Shown piece after piece: positions 25,581 to 32,691 of a stretch of DNA of 64,000 nucleotides; the first letter of the stretch is position 1; every line of letters begins with the position of its first letter. A program made the translations under genes and the position numbers. Under the pieces are notes generated by a model that worked only from the letters and a program-made list of their open reading frames with translations, ran no database searches and had not been told where the DNA came from. The stretch is from Terriglobia bacterium (GTDB lineage Bacteria; Acidobacteriota; Terriglobia; Terriglobales; Acidobacteriaceae). The DNA is taken from the NCBI GenBank assembly GCA_020073165.1, contig JAIQFP010000023.1:1-64000 (forward strand). The letters run 5' to 3'.

Positions 25581-26564
25581 TCAGTTCGAGGCCGCTGCCA
25601 ATAGCGCGCGTTTAGTGAAGACCCGAATCATCTCGCGGCGGTACTCGGGCGTGAGGGCGGATGTCGTGAGTGGCTTGGCGGTTTTCGCAGCCAGCTCGCC
25701 GACTGCCTCGGCCAGGACTTCGTCCATAATCTTGCCATTGAGCAGCTGTGTCACCCCTTTCACCAGCACCGGCGCGGGATTCACCGCGGTCAGCGCCAAG
25801 CGAGCATCGCTGACATGACCGTCGAACCGCTTCAAAACCACGGCGACGCCGGCCAGCGGATAGTCAATCGATCCGCGAACGCGCAGCTTGCGATAGATTC
25901 CCCGATAGTCGGCCGACGATGCCGGCAGGAACACACGAGTCAGCAGCTCGTTGGGTTCCAGCTTGCGGTAATTGTCGCCGATCCCGGTATAGAACTCGTG
26001 CAGCGGCAGGCGACGCGTGCCGGAGGGCCCTGCGATCTCAACCTCCGCATCCAGACACAACAGCGCCGGAGGAGTGTCTCCCGAGAAGGCCGCCCAGCAC
26101 TTGGTCCCACCCGGAGCAACGTGACACAGATCGCCGTCCTTCTTGATGCAGTAGCCGCAAGCCTTGCGCCAGGTGAGCGACTGGTTGTACCACAGGCAGC
26201 GTGTGTCGAGGCAGATGTTGCCGCCGATCGTGCCCATGTTGCGCAATACCGGCGAGGCCACTGTCGCCGCAGCTTCGGTGAGGACCGGATAGTGCTTCCG
26301 CAGGAAGTCGGAGCGCTCGATGCTGTTGAGCGTGGTGAGTGCACCAATCTCCACCCCAATCCCCGTTTGCGGACGGATGCCGTTCAAGCCGGCGATGCAG
26401 CGGACGTCCAGCACATATTCGGGCTCGAACAGTTTCTGGCGCATCGACGGAATAAGATCGGTTCCTCCGGCCAGAACCCGGATGTTGCTGGTATGCCTCG
26501 CCAGATGGCCGACTGCCTCTTTTATCGAGCGTGGACGCAGCAGTCTGAACTGCGGGAGACTCAA
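25581..26564 (-). CDS. hcrB: 4-hydroxybenzoyl-CoA reductase, beta (FAD, Fe-S) subunit
   Basis: 327 residues of the FAD-binding subunit of the xanthine dehydrogenase family: IRVLAGGTDLIPSMR and MGTIGGNICLDTRC hold FAD. Between about residues 118 and 165 it has an insertion with six cysteines (CLDTRC, ACGYC, LCHV, KCWA). This matches the extra [4Fe-4S] site that distinguishes 4-hydroxybenzoyl-CoA reductase from ordinary CO or xanthine dehydrogenases. The cluster routes low-potential electrons for reductive dehydroxylation. The start overlaps the hcrA stop (ATGA). It is the last gene of the block. Confidence 0.87.
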   Translation of the reverse strand: MSLPQFRLLRPRSIKEAVGHLARHTSNIRVLAGGTDLIPSMRQKLFEPEYVLDVRCIAGLNGIRPQTGIGVEIGALTTLNSIERSDFLRKHYPVLTEAAATVASPVLRNMGTIGGNICLDTRCLWYNQSLTWRKACGYCIKKDGDLCHVAPGGTKCWAAFSGDTPPALLCLDAEVEIAGPSGTRRLPLHEFYTGIGDNYRKLEPNELLTRVFLPASSADYRGIYRKLRVRGSIDYPLAGVAVVLKRFDGHVSDARLALTAVNPAPVLVKGVTQLLNGKIMDEVLAEAVGELAAKTAKPLTTSALTPEYRREMIRVFTKRALLAAASN

Positions 26565-29134
26565 TCATCACCCCCCACTGGAGCTTCGCGCCGGCAAGGA
26601 TCGAGCGCATGACGCTCCGGGCCCTTGCCACGAAACCAGAGCGATCCGCCGTGCTCGCGAAAACGCGCCGGGTCGGTGGGATCTATGCCTGCGGTGAGAT
26701 CGATTTTCTTCTGCGCTTTGTTCGCACGCAGGGCCGCCAGCACACGCTCCGGCGTGAATGGAGACTCGTGCAGGCGAATGCCCACCGCGTCGTAAATCGC
26801 ATTCGAAATCGCCGGAATCGTCGCCGCCAGCGAGCCTTCGCTGCATTCTTTGGCGCCAAAGGGGCCTTCGGGGTCGATGCTCTCCACGATGATCGGCTCG
26901 ACTTCCGGAGACTCCACCGAGGAGGGGCTGCGATACTCCAGCAACCCCGGATTCATCAGCATGCCGTCCTTCCAGACCATTTCCTCGGTGAGCGCCTGGC
27001 CCATGCCCATCCAGACCGAGCCGATGATCTGGCCTTCGACAGAAACCGGGTTCAGGGCGCGGCCGCAGTCGTGCGCCGCCCAGACTTTGTGGACGGTAAC
27101 CTCCCCGGTGTCTTCGTCCACGCTGACCTCGGCCACCTGCGCCGAATAGGAATAGGCAGGAGACGGGCCAACGCCCGCACCCTTATGCTTGCCGCCACGA
27201 GCTTCGGGCGGTGGAGCGTACGAACCGGTCCCGGTGAGCGCGCCGTGGAAGTCGATGGCAGCAACCACGGCTTCCTCGAAGGTCAATGAATCCTTGGGAC
27301 CTTCGTCTTTACGCTTTTGTTGCAGTGAGCCGCGCAGAATCTGTCCTTCGACACGACCGGAAACTGAGGCGCCTTCTTGTGTGGGGCGGACACTGGCCTC
27401 CGCGGGCGAGGCGCCCGCGGCCACATGGTTTTTGCTGACTCGATCGTCGCGAAAGGCCAAGTCTTCGGCGGCGCAGTTCATCTTCTTTGCCGCCGCCGCC
27501 GCAATCTGCTTTTTCACCTCTTCCGCAGCGCGCAGCGTGGCATTGCCGTTCATGAACGTGACGCGGCTCGAATACGAGCCGATGTCGATCGGGGTCAGAT
27601 CGGTGTCCGCGGCAACCACCTTCACTCGCCCCAGCGAACATCCCAGCACCTCGCTGGCAATCTGCGCCACCATGGTGTCCGATCCCTGGCCGATGTCGGA
27701 CGCCCCGGTGTAAACGACGACCCCGCCGTCGCGGTCGATCTTGATGTTGACCGTGGAGTGCGGCATATCGGAACGAATGATGGAGTTGGCCGCGCCGCTC
27801 ACGTAGTGGCTGCACGCCACGCCCAGCCCACGTCCCTTCGGCAGCTTGCCTTTGCGCTCCACCCAGCCCGAACGCTCCACCACCTTGGCGATGCATTCAG
27901 GCAAACCATAGCTTTGCACCCGCAGGCCGTTGATCGTCACACAGGGAGGCTTGAGCAAGTTGCGGCGGCGTATTTCCGCGGGATCGAGTTTCAGCTTCAA
28001 CGCCAGCTCATCCAGTTGCGACTCAAACGCGAATCGTACATTCACCGTGCCATGCCCACGCATGGCCCCGCAGACTGGCTTGTTAGTAAGCACGCGGTAG
28101 CCGTCGTATTGAATGTTGGGGATGTCGTAAAGCGCGCCCAGCAACGCCCCGGAGTAGAGGATCGTCACCACACCGTACGAGCAATACCCGCCACCATCCT
28201 GCACTACGCGTGCCTTCACCGCGGTGATGTGGCCGTCCTTGTCGGCGCCAGTCTTCAGATCAATGATCGTGCGCGGCCGTCCACGGTGTGCCCAGAAAAC
28301 TTCCTCGCGGGTGTAGGTAATCTTCACCGGGGCCTGGGCCTTGCGCGCGGCCACCGCCGCGATAATTTCCAGCGGAATGACCTCGCTCTTGCCGCCGAAG
28401 CCGCCACCCACCAGCGGCTTGATGACGCGAATCTGCGCCATCGGCATCTCCAGCACCAGCGACAGCTTGTGTTGCAGGTAGTACGGAACCTGGGTGGATG
28501 ACCACACGGTCAGACGCCCCGGCTTGCCGGTGTGCGGATCGATCTCGAACGCCGCCAGGGTCGAATGCGGTTCCATAGCCGCGTGCGTTACTTCGTTGGC
28601 AATGAAGCGCGCCTCGGCCACGCAAGCCGCTTCGGCCAGCGCCTTCTCGGGATCGCCAAATACGTGGTGATAATCCTTTTCGATGTTGTTCGGCTTGTTG
28701 TCGTGAATGAAATCTCTCTGCGCCTTCATCGAGTCTTCGGGATCGAAGTAGGCGGGTAGCACTTCGTATTCCACGTCAATCAGTTCGATTGCCTGGTCGG
28801 CGGTAGCTTCGTCGACCGCCGCGACGCAGGCGACGTTGTCGCCTACATAGCGGACTTTGTCGGTGCAAAGTGCATGCTCATCGTGCCCCACCGGAAGAAT
28901 GCCATACGGCGTGGGCGCGTCTTGGCCGATCACGACGGCCATCACGCCGTCGAGTTTCTCCGCACGTGTGGTATCAATGCGCTTGATGCGGGCATGGGGA
29001 TAGGGCGAGTGCAGAATCCTGCCCACGAGCATCCCCGGCAGGGAGAGATCGTCCGTGTACTTCCCCGCCCCGGTGGTCTTGCCCGCCGCGTCGACCATCG
29101 CCGTCGGTTTACCGATGATAGAGAAGTCGCTCAT
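26561..29134 (-). CDS. hcrA: 4-hydroxybenzoyl-CoA reductase, alpha (molybdopterin) subunit
   Basis: 857 residues from ATG 29134; upstream frame runs antisense to hcrC and is ignored. Molybdopterin-cytosine-dinucleotide enzyme removing the 4-OH of 4-hydroxybenzoyl-CoA. Motifs: KPLVGGGFGGKSEV, CGAMRGHGTVNVRFAFESQL, DIGQGSDTMVAQ, and PFGAKECSEGSL holding the conserved active-site Glu. It is about 80-90 residues longer than the ~770 usual for the family. Part of the excess, around residues 565-630, includes a stretch encoded by a GC-rich palindrome (27400-27420) of the kind found between genes, apparently inserted in frame. Whether this affects function is unknown. Confidence 0.88.
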   Translation of the reverse strand: MSDFSIIGKPTAMVDAAGKTTGAGKYTDDLSLPGMLVGRILHSPYPHARIKRIDTTRAEKLDGVMAVVIGQDAPTPYGILPVGHDEHALCTDKVRYVGDNVACVAAVDEATADQAIELIDVEYEVLPAYFDPEDSMKAQRDFIHDNKPNNIEKDYHHVFGDPEKALAEAACVAEARFIANEVTHAAMEPHSTLAAFEIDPHTGKPGRLTVWSSTQVPYYLQHKLSLVLEMPMAQIRVIKPLVGGGFGGKSEVIPLEIIAAVAARKAQAPVKITYTREEVFWAHRGRPRTIIDLKTGADKDGHITAVKARVVQDGGGYCSYGVVTILYSGALLGALYDIPNIQYDGYRVLTNKPVCGAMRGHGTVNVRFAFESQLDELALKLKLDPAEIRRRNLLKPPCVTINGLRVQSYGLPECIAKVVERSGWVERKGKLPKGRGLGVACSHYVSGAANSIIRSDMPHSTVNIKIDRDGGVVVYTGASDIGQGSDTMVAQIASEVLGCSLGRVKVVAADTDLTPIDIGSYSSRVTFMNGNATLRAAEEVKKQIAAAAAKKMNCAAEDLAFRDDRVSKNHVAAGASPAEASVRPTQEGASVSGRVEGQILRGSLQQKRKDEGPKDSLTFEEAVVAAIDFHGALTGTGSYAPPPEARGGKHKGAGVGPSPAYSYSAQVAEVSVDEDTGEVTVHKVWAAHDCGRALNPVSVEGQIIGSVWMGMGQALTEEMVWKDGMLMNPGLLEYRSPSSVESPEVEPIIVESIDPEGPFGAKECSEGSLAATIPAISNAIYDAVGIRLHESPFTPERVLAALRANKAQKKIDLTAGIDPTDPARFREHGGSLWFRGKGPERHALDPCRREAPVGGDD
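27400..27420. repeat. GC-rich palindrome inside hcrA, in frame
   Basis: Arms CCGCGGGCG (27400-27408) and CGCCCGCGG (27412-27420) with loop AGG, followed by ccacatgg. The intergenic copy at 44966-44994 has the same loop and tail (ccacacgg) with paired arm changes (CGGCGGGCG/CGCCCGCCG). In hcrA it encodes part of the residues AAGASPAEASVRP. Confidence 0.8.
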
Positions 29135-29147
29135 CGTTCTCTCGGTA

Positions 29148-29636
29148 CTACGTACTCGGTACTGCCTTCTGCTCGGCCTCAATCGCCGCTTTGATCGCCT
29201 GATACATCTGGCTATAGCCGGTACAGCGGCACAAGTTGCTGCTGAGAGCACTGCGAACCTCTTCTTCTGTCGGGTTCGCATTGACCGCCAGCAGGTGCTT
29301 CACCGTCATCATGAACCCCGGCGTGCAATACCCACACTGCGCGCCACCCCAGTCCCCATAAGCCTTCTGGATTGCCGCTAGGCTGCCGTGCTCACTCACC
29401 CCTTCGACGGTGGTGATCTCCTGCCCTTCGCAACTGGCCGCAAGCATGGTGCAGGACAGCATAGGAGTGCCATCCACCAGCACGGTGCAGGCGCCGCAAG
29501 ACGAGTCATCGCAGCCGCGCTTCGATCCCGTAAGCTGCAAGTCCTGCCGCAACGTATCGAGCAACAGCTTGCTGGGCTCGATGGCAAGCTCGTGGGAGCG
29601 GCCGTTGACCTTCAGTTCTATGAGTTCTTTCTTCAT
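29148..29636 (-). CDS. hcrC: 4-hydroxybenzoyl-CoA reductase, gamma (2x[2Fe-2S]) subunit
   Basis: 162 residues. The N-terminal plant-type ferredoxin site is GCDDSSCGACTVLVDG plus a later Cys (MLSCTM). The C-terminal four-helix domain has the second cluster: GGAQCGYCTPGF and NLCRCTGY. It carries electrons between the FAD subunit and the molybdenum site. Gene order C-A-B within 4 kb, with 13 bp to hcrA, makes one complete three-subunit enzyme. The family also includes CO and isoquinoline dehydrogenases, but the beta-subunit insertion decides the assignment. Confidence 0.9.
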   Translation of the reverse strand: MKKELIELKVNGRSHELAIEPSKLLLDTLRQDLQLTGSKRGCDDSSCGACTVLVDGTPMLSCTMLAASCEGQEITTVEGVSEHGSLAAIQKAYGDWGGAQCGYCTPGFMMTVKHLLAVNANPTEEEVRSALSSNLCRCTGYSQMYQAIKAAIEAEQKAVPST

Positions 29637-29654
29637 GATTAGCTGCTGGCTTCC

Positions 29655-29978
29655 TCAATACAGCGGCACCTTCGGATCCACCGTCCGCGCCCAGCCGTCA
29701 ATCCCGCCGCGTACCGATTGCACCTTCTCGAATCCCTGCTGCCGCAACCAGTTAGTGACGCTCAACGACCGCACTCCGTGATGGCACAGCACCACGATAT
29801 GCTCCTCCGGGTCGAGTTCCTGCTGCGCACGCATCGGGACATCGCCCATAGGCATCTGCTTGCTTCCCTCGATGGACGCCTTCTCCCACTCCCATGGCTC
29901 GCGCACGTCGAGCAGGGTGAATTTGTCGCCACGCTTGAGCATGGACTTGACTTGGCCGGCGCTGATTTCGAAATCCAT
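29655..29978 (-). CDS. Single-domain rhodanese
   Basis: 107 residues: LLDVREPWEWEKASIEGSKQ, then the active-site loop CHHGVRS with the catalytic Cys, then GGIDGWARTVDP. It transfers sulfane sulfur to thiol acceptors. It lies 18 bp before hcrC on the same strand, inside the aromatic-degradation block. A role in sulfurating the molybdenum cofactor or building Fe-S clusters of the reductase is a reasonable inference from position only. Confidence 0.88.
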   Translation of the reverse strand: MDFEISAGQVKSMLKRGDKFTLLDVREPWEWEKASIEGSKQMPMGDVPMRAQQELDPEEHIVVLCHHGVRSLSVTNWLRQQGFEKVQSVRGGIDGWARTVDPKVPLY

Positions 29979-29983
29979 AATTT

Positions 29984-30048
29984 AGCCGCCAGCTTTCAGC
30001 CATCAGCTCTCAGGTACGTCCTGACGACTGATGGCTGACGGCTGAATG
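29984..30048. repeat. Inverted repeat with CTGACGG-type units
   Basis: Ten-base arms CAGCCATCAG (29997-30006) and CTGATGGCTG (30028-30037) lie in the gap between the CoA-transferase A gene and the rhodanese. The right arm continues as acggctga; the same ctgatggctgacggctg string occurs at 51726-51742 before glmU. It may act as a partial terminator or be a dispersed repeat. Confidence 0.6.
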
Positions 30049-31014
30049 CTAATACCCAAAGTCCGCCTGCGCCGCGTAGGCATGCTGTTTCACGCCAAGG
30101 TTGTCCACGCGGCAACCGCCTAACTGGTTCATGTACGCCCCACGATCAGCCACGCCGTACACCCAACGCTCGAGCCAGGCGTCGCTGTCTGGTTTCGTCT
30201 TGGTCAGTTCGTGATATTGCCGAAAGAAAGCATCGTCGCGCTTGTAGTAGCCCTGTACGGGCGACGGGTGGGCGCCGTAACGGCACTCCACAACCGCGTT
30301 CACCAGGAATCCGGGAATCACCGTGCGATTGGGATCGCTGGCAATCACCTCAGGCTCGACAATCTCCTCCGCCACCACAATCACCCGCTTGGCGGCGCGC
30401 ACGCCTTCGAGCATCACCCCGAAGTTTCCCCAGCAGTGGCAGTTGCCGTCGGGGTCGGCACGCTGCACGTGGACAATCGTTACATCGGGATTGAGCGCCC
30501 GTACCGCATGCAGTTTCCCATCCTCACGTGGGGACGGACGCCCTCGTCCGTCCGGGCGAGGCGTAGCCTCGCCAACCGGGGCGGCAAACGGCGACTCCAT
30601 CTCTGCAAAGAATTTATTCTCCCGCGCCACGTCGCTGCCTAACGCTGTCCGCGTCGGCATGAACGGCACCCCCATCGCGCCAGCCTGCAACGCCAGCGCC
30701 ACGGTGAAGTTGGTCATGTTGACGACCTTCATTCCGTCCTGCTCAACGGCCCGGCGGAAGTTGTAGGCCGAGCCCATCATCACGTTGCCCACCCAGGCAG
30801 CAATGACTGTCTTGACGCATCCCGCGCCAATCAACTGGTCAAACAGAATGTCCGAAATCGGGCCAATCAACGTGAGCCCGCGCTTTCTCTGCCGGATGAT
30901 CTCGTGTCCCGCGCCGAACGGAATCATCTGCTCCAATTGCAGGCCCAGCGCGACCGAGGCGCCATCGGGCACCAGATCGGCGATCGCTTCGCGCATCGTG
31001 AGCAGCTTCGACAC
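30049..31014 (-). CDS. Class I CoA-transferase, alpha subunit (glutaconate CoA-transferase-like)
   Basis: 321 residues from GTG 31014, which overlaps the stop of the hydratase gene (TAGTG) and has GGGGAGA upstream. The fold runs from MREAIADLVPDGASVALG through GVPFMPTRTALGSDV to ALNPDVTIVHVQRADPDGNC and VVAEEIVEPEVI. Between ESPF and LHAVRALNPDV there are about 20 extra residues (GEATPRPDGRGRPSPREDG) encoded by two back-to-back hairpins, with no counterpart in the family as I know it. It pairs with the beta subunit at 31838-32626, with the hydratase gene between them. The CoA acceptor is unknown, likely a ring-cleavage dicarboxylate. Confidence 0.82.
   Translation of the reverse strand: MSKLLTMREAIADLVPDGASVALGLQLEQMIPFGAGHEIIRQRKRGLTLIGPISDILFDQLIGAGCVKTVIAAWVGNVMMGSAYNFRRAVEQDGMKVVNMTNFTVALALQAGAMGVPFMPTRTALGSDVARENKFFAEMESPFAAPVGEATPRPDGRGRPSPREDGKLHAVRALNPDVTIVHVQRADPDGNCHCWGNFGVMLEGVRAAKRVIVVAEEIVEPEVIASDPNRTVIPGFLVNAVVECRYGAHPSPVQGYYKRDDAFFRQYHELTKTKPDSDAWLERWVYGVADRGAYMNQLGGCRVDNLGVKQHAYAAQADFGY
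30532..30573. repeat. Double hairpin inside the CoA-transferase alpha gene, in frame
   Basis: First hairpin: GGACGGACG (30532-30540) and CGTCCGTCC (30545-30553), loop ccct. Second: GGCGAGGC (30555-30562) and GCCTCGCC (30566-30573), loop gta. Both are perfect. Together they encode the extra Gly/Arg/Pro-rich stretch of the protein without breaking the frame. Confidence 0.8.
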
Positions 31015-31775
31015 TATCTCCCCTTCCACACCGGCTTGCGCTTTTCCATGAACGCGCTGATTCCTTCCTGCGCGTCCTCCGTCTTCATCAACTCGTCGAG
31101 ATAAATTTGTTCGGCTCGAGCCAGGCCCTTGTCGAAGTGCATCGAGTTCCACGCATAGGTGGCCTTCTTGGTGACAGCGAGCGCTGCGGGACTGAGCTGC
31201 GACAGGTGCTGGACTGCCTCCTGCACCGCACCATCCACCTGTTCGTCCGGCAAGGCGTGGTTCGCCAGGCCGATCGCTGCGGCTTCGCTGCCGCTGATCG
31301 TGCGCCCGGTAAGCACAAGGTCCGATGCATGCTTCTGCCCTACCAGTGCCGCCAGGGCGGTCGCCGCCACCGGCGGATAACATCCCAGTTTGATCTCTGG
31401 GAAACCCCAGCCGGCAGCCTGGGAGGTGTACACCAGGTCGCATACCATGGCGAGTTCTGCGCCTCCGCCCAGGCAGTGCCCGCGCACGGCGGCGATCGTC
31501 ACTTTCTTAGTTCCCACCAGCTTCAGGATTACGCCGTGAAACTTGGACAGCATCTCCTGGATCTTGTCGGGAGTGTGCGCGGCAACATCAACCCCGGTTG
31601 AAAACGCTTTACCAGTGGCCCCGAGCACGACAATCGCAACGTCCGCCCGTTCCTCAATCTCATCGATGGCGGTCGCCAACTCGTCCATCATGGCAATGTC
31701 AATGACATTTACCGGAGCGTGTTGCAGCGTGATGCGTGCAACCGGCGGCTCCAGCACAACCGCGATGCGCGACAT
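31014..31775 (-). CDS. Crotonase-family hydratase (dienoyl-CoA hydratase-like)
   Basis: 253 residues. Crotonase oxyanion-hole regions: FSTGVDVAAHTPDKIQEMLS and AAVRGHCLGGGAELAMVCDL. The GVDVA..TPDK..EML..FH pattern is what I associate with cyclohexa-1,5-diene-carbonyl-CoA hydratases of aromatic pathways; ordinary enoyl-CoA hydratases have SAGAD. The second catalytic Glu region (GFPEIKLGCYPPVAA) has Glu-Ile-Lys. It probably hydrates a ring-derived dienoyl- or epoxide-derived CoA ester. It sits between the two CoA-transferase subunit genes and overlaps the alpha-subunit start. Confidence 0.8.
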   Translation of the reverse strand: MSRIAVVLEPPVARITLQHAPVNVIDIAMMDELATAIDEIEERADVAIVVLGATGKAFSTGVDVAAHTPDKIQEMLSKFHGVILKLVGTKKVTIAAVRGHCLGGGAELAMVCDLVYTSQAAGWGFPEIKLGCYPPVAATALAALVGQKHASDLVLTGRTISGSEAAAIGLANHALPDEQVDGAVQEAVQHLSQLSPAALAVTKKATYAWNSMHFDKGLARAEQIYLDELMKTEDAQEGISAFMEKRKPVWKGR

Positions 31776-31837
31776 TGCCGTGGGCGCCTCCGCCTTCTTC
31801 TCAGCTGCGGGTGCAATCGGCCGAACGGTACGAAATC

Positions 31838-32626
31838 CTAGGTTGTCCAGAACCCCTCCTTGTCGTATTCGCGAATCGCTTTGAGTTCTTGCGGACTCGG
31901 TTCGGGAGTCTGAGTCACGTCGTCAGCGACACGCAGCTTCCAGCCCGTATTCGCCAGCACATCGTCCAACCGGACTCCGGGATGCAGCGATGCCAAATAG
32001 GCTTCACCATCATCACCGAAGCGCAGCACCGCTTTCGTGGTGATCGCCGCGACTGGTCCTCCGCGAGGAAGCCCCTTGCGTTGCCGCCAGCCCAAGCCGT
32101 CTCCATTTCCGGGACTGGTGACATAGGAAACGCGTTCGGGTAAGCGCAGTTTGCTGTGCTCCAGCAGGACCACGAAACGCTGGGCAAGGGACGCGATGTC
32201 GCAGGCACCGCCAGATCCCGGAAGCCGTGTCAGCCCTTTTGGGCCACGAACCTCAGTGGAGTTCAGGTTTCCGAACCGATCTACCTCCGCTGCCCCCAGA
32301 AAACCCAGGTGCACCCGCCCTGATTGCAGCAAGCTCATCACTCCCAGCATGTCCAGACACTGGGTTGCGCCCAGAATGTTGGGTGGATCGGCCATGGTGT
32401 AGATCAACTCGGGTGCCGGGGTAGAGCGGATTACACCATTCTCAAACAGGCCAGTGGCGTTCGGAGCGTGCGTGCGTTTTGCCACCACGAACGCGATCAG
32501 CGGCAGCCGCATGCCGACGAACACCACCTCGCCATCGTGGATCTCGCGCGCAGCGCAGGCGACCATGAGCTCACCGCGGGTGTACGCTGCAGTCGTTGGT
32601 CGTTGGCAAAGCTTGCGCCTGAGCAT
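31838..32626 (-). CDS. Class I CoA-transferase, beta subunit
   Basis: 262 residues. LMVACAAREIHDGEVVFVGM followed by RLPLIAFVVAKRTHAPN is the beta-subunit N-terminal fold. Glu62 in LFENGVI sits where the CoA-accepting catalytic Glu of this family lies, so it should be a working transferase rather than an IpdB-type hydrolase that lost it. Further motifs: IGxxQxD-like GFLGAAEVDRFGNLNSTEV, GSGGACDIA and SYVTSPG. The alpha partner is at 30049-31014 with a hydratase gene between. The start ATG 32626 may be replaced by the ATG at 32566. Confidence 0.82.
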   Translation of the reverse strand: MLRRKLCQRPTTAAYTRGELMVACAAREIHDGEVVFVGMRLPLIAFVVAKRTHAPNATGLFENGVIRSTPAPELIYTMADPPNILGATQCLDMLGVMSLLQSGRVHLGFLGAAEVDRFGNLNSTEVRGPKGLTRLPGSGGACDIASLAQRFVVLLEHSKLRLPERVSYVTSPGNGDGLGWRQRKGLPRGGPVAAITTKAVLRFGDDGEAYLASLHPGVRLDDVLANTGWKLRVADDVTQTPEPSPQELKAIREYDKEGFWTT

Positions 32627-32691
32627 TCAATACTAAGGTCCCTCGACTCGCCCTCGCTTGCGCTCGGGCTTCACTCGGGATAACAAAGCCA

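Noticed and set aside
29984-30050. CRISPR-like array
   Set aside because: Units are too short and there are no regular spacers; no cas genes are present anywhere in the window.
30049-31443. A 464-codon version of the CoA-transferase alpha subunit
   Set aside because: The extra N-terminus overlaps the hydratase gene in another frame; the GTG at 31014 has a ribosome site and matches the family start.
30049-32626. IpdAB-type steroid ring hydrolase
   Set aside because: Gene grouping is similar, but the beta subunit keeps the catalytic Glu of real CoA-transferases and no other steroid genes are nearby.
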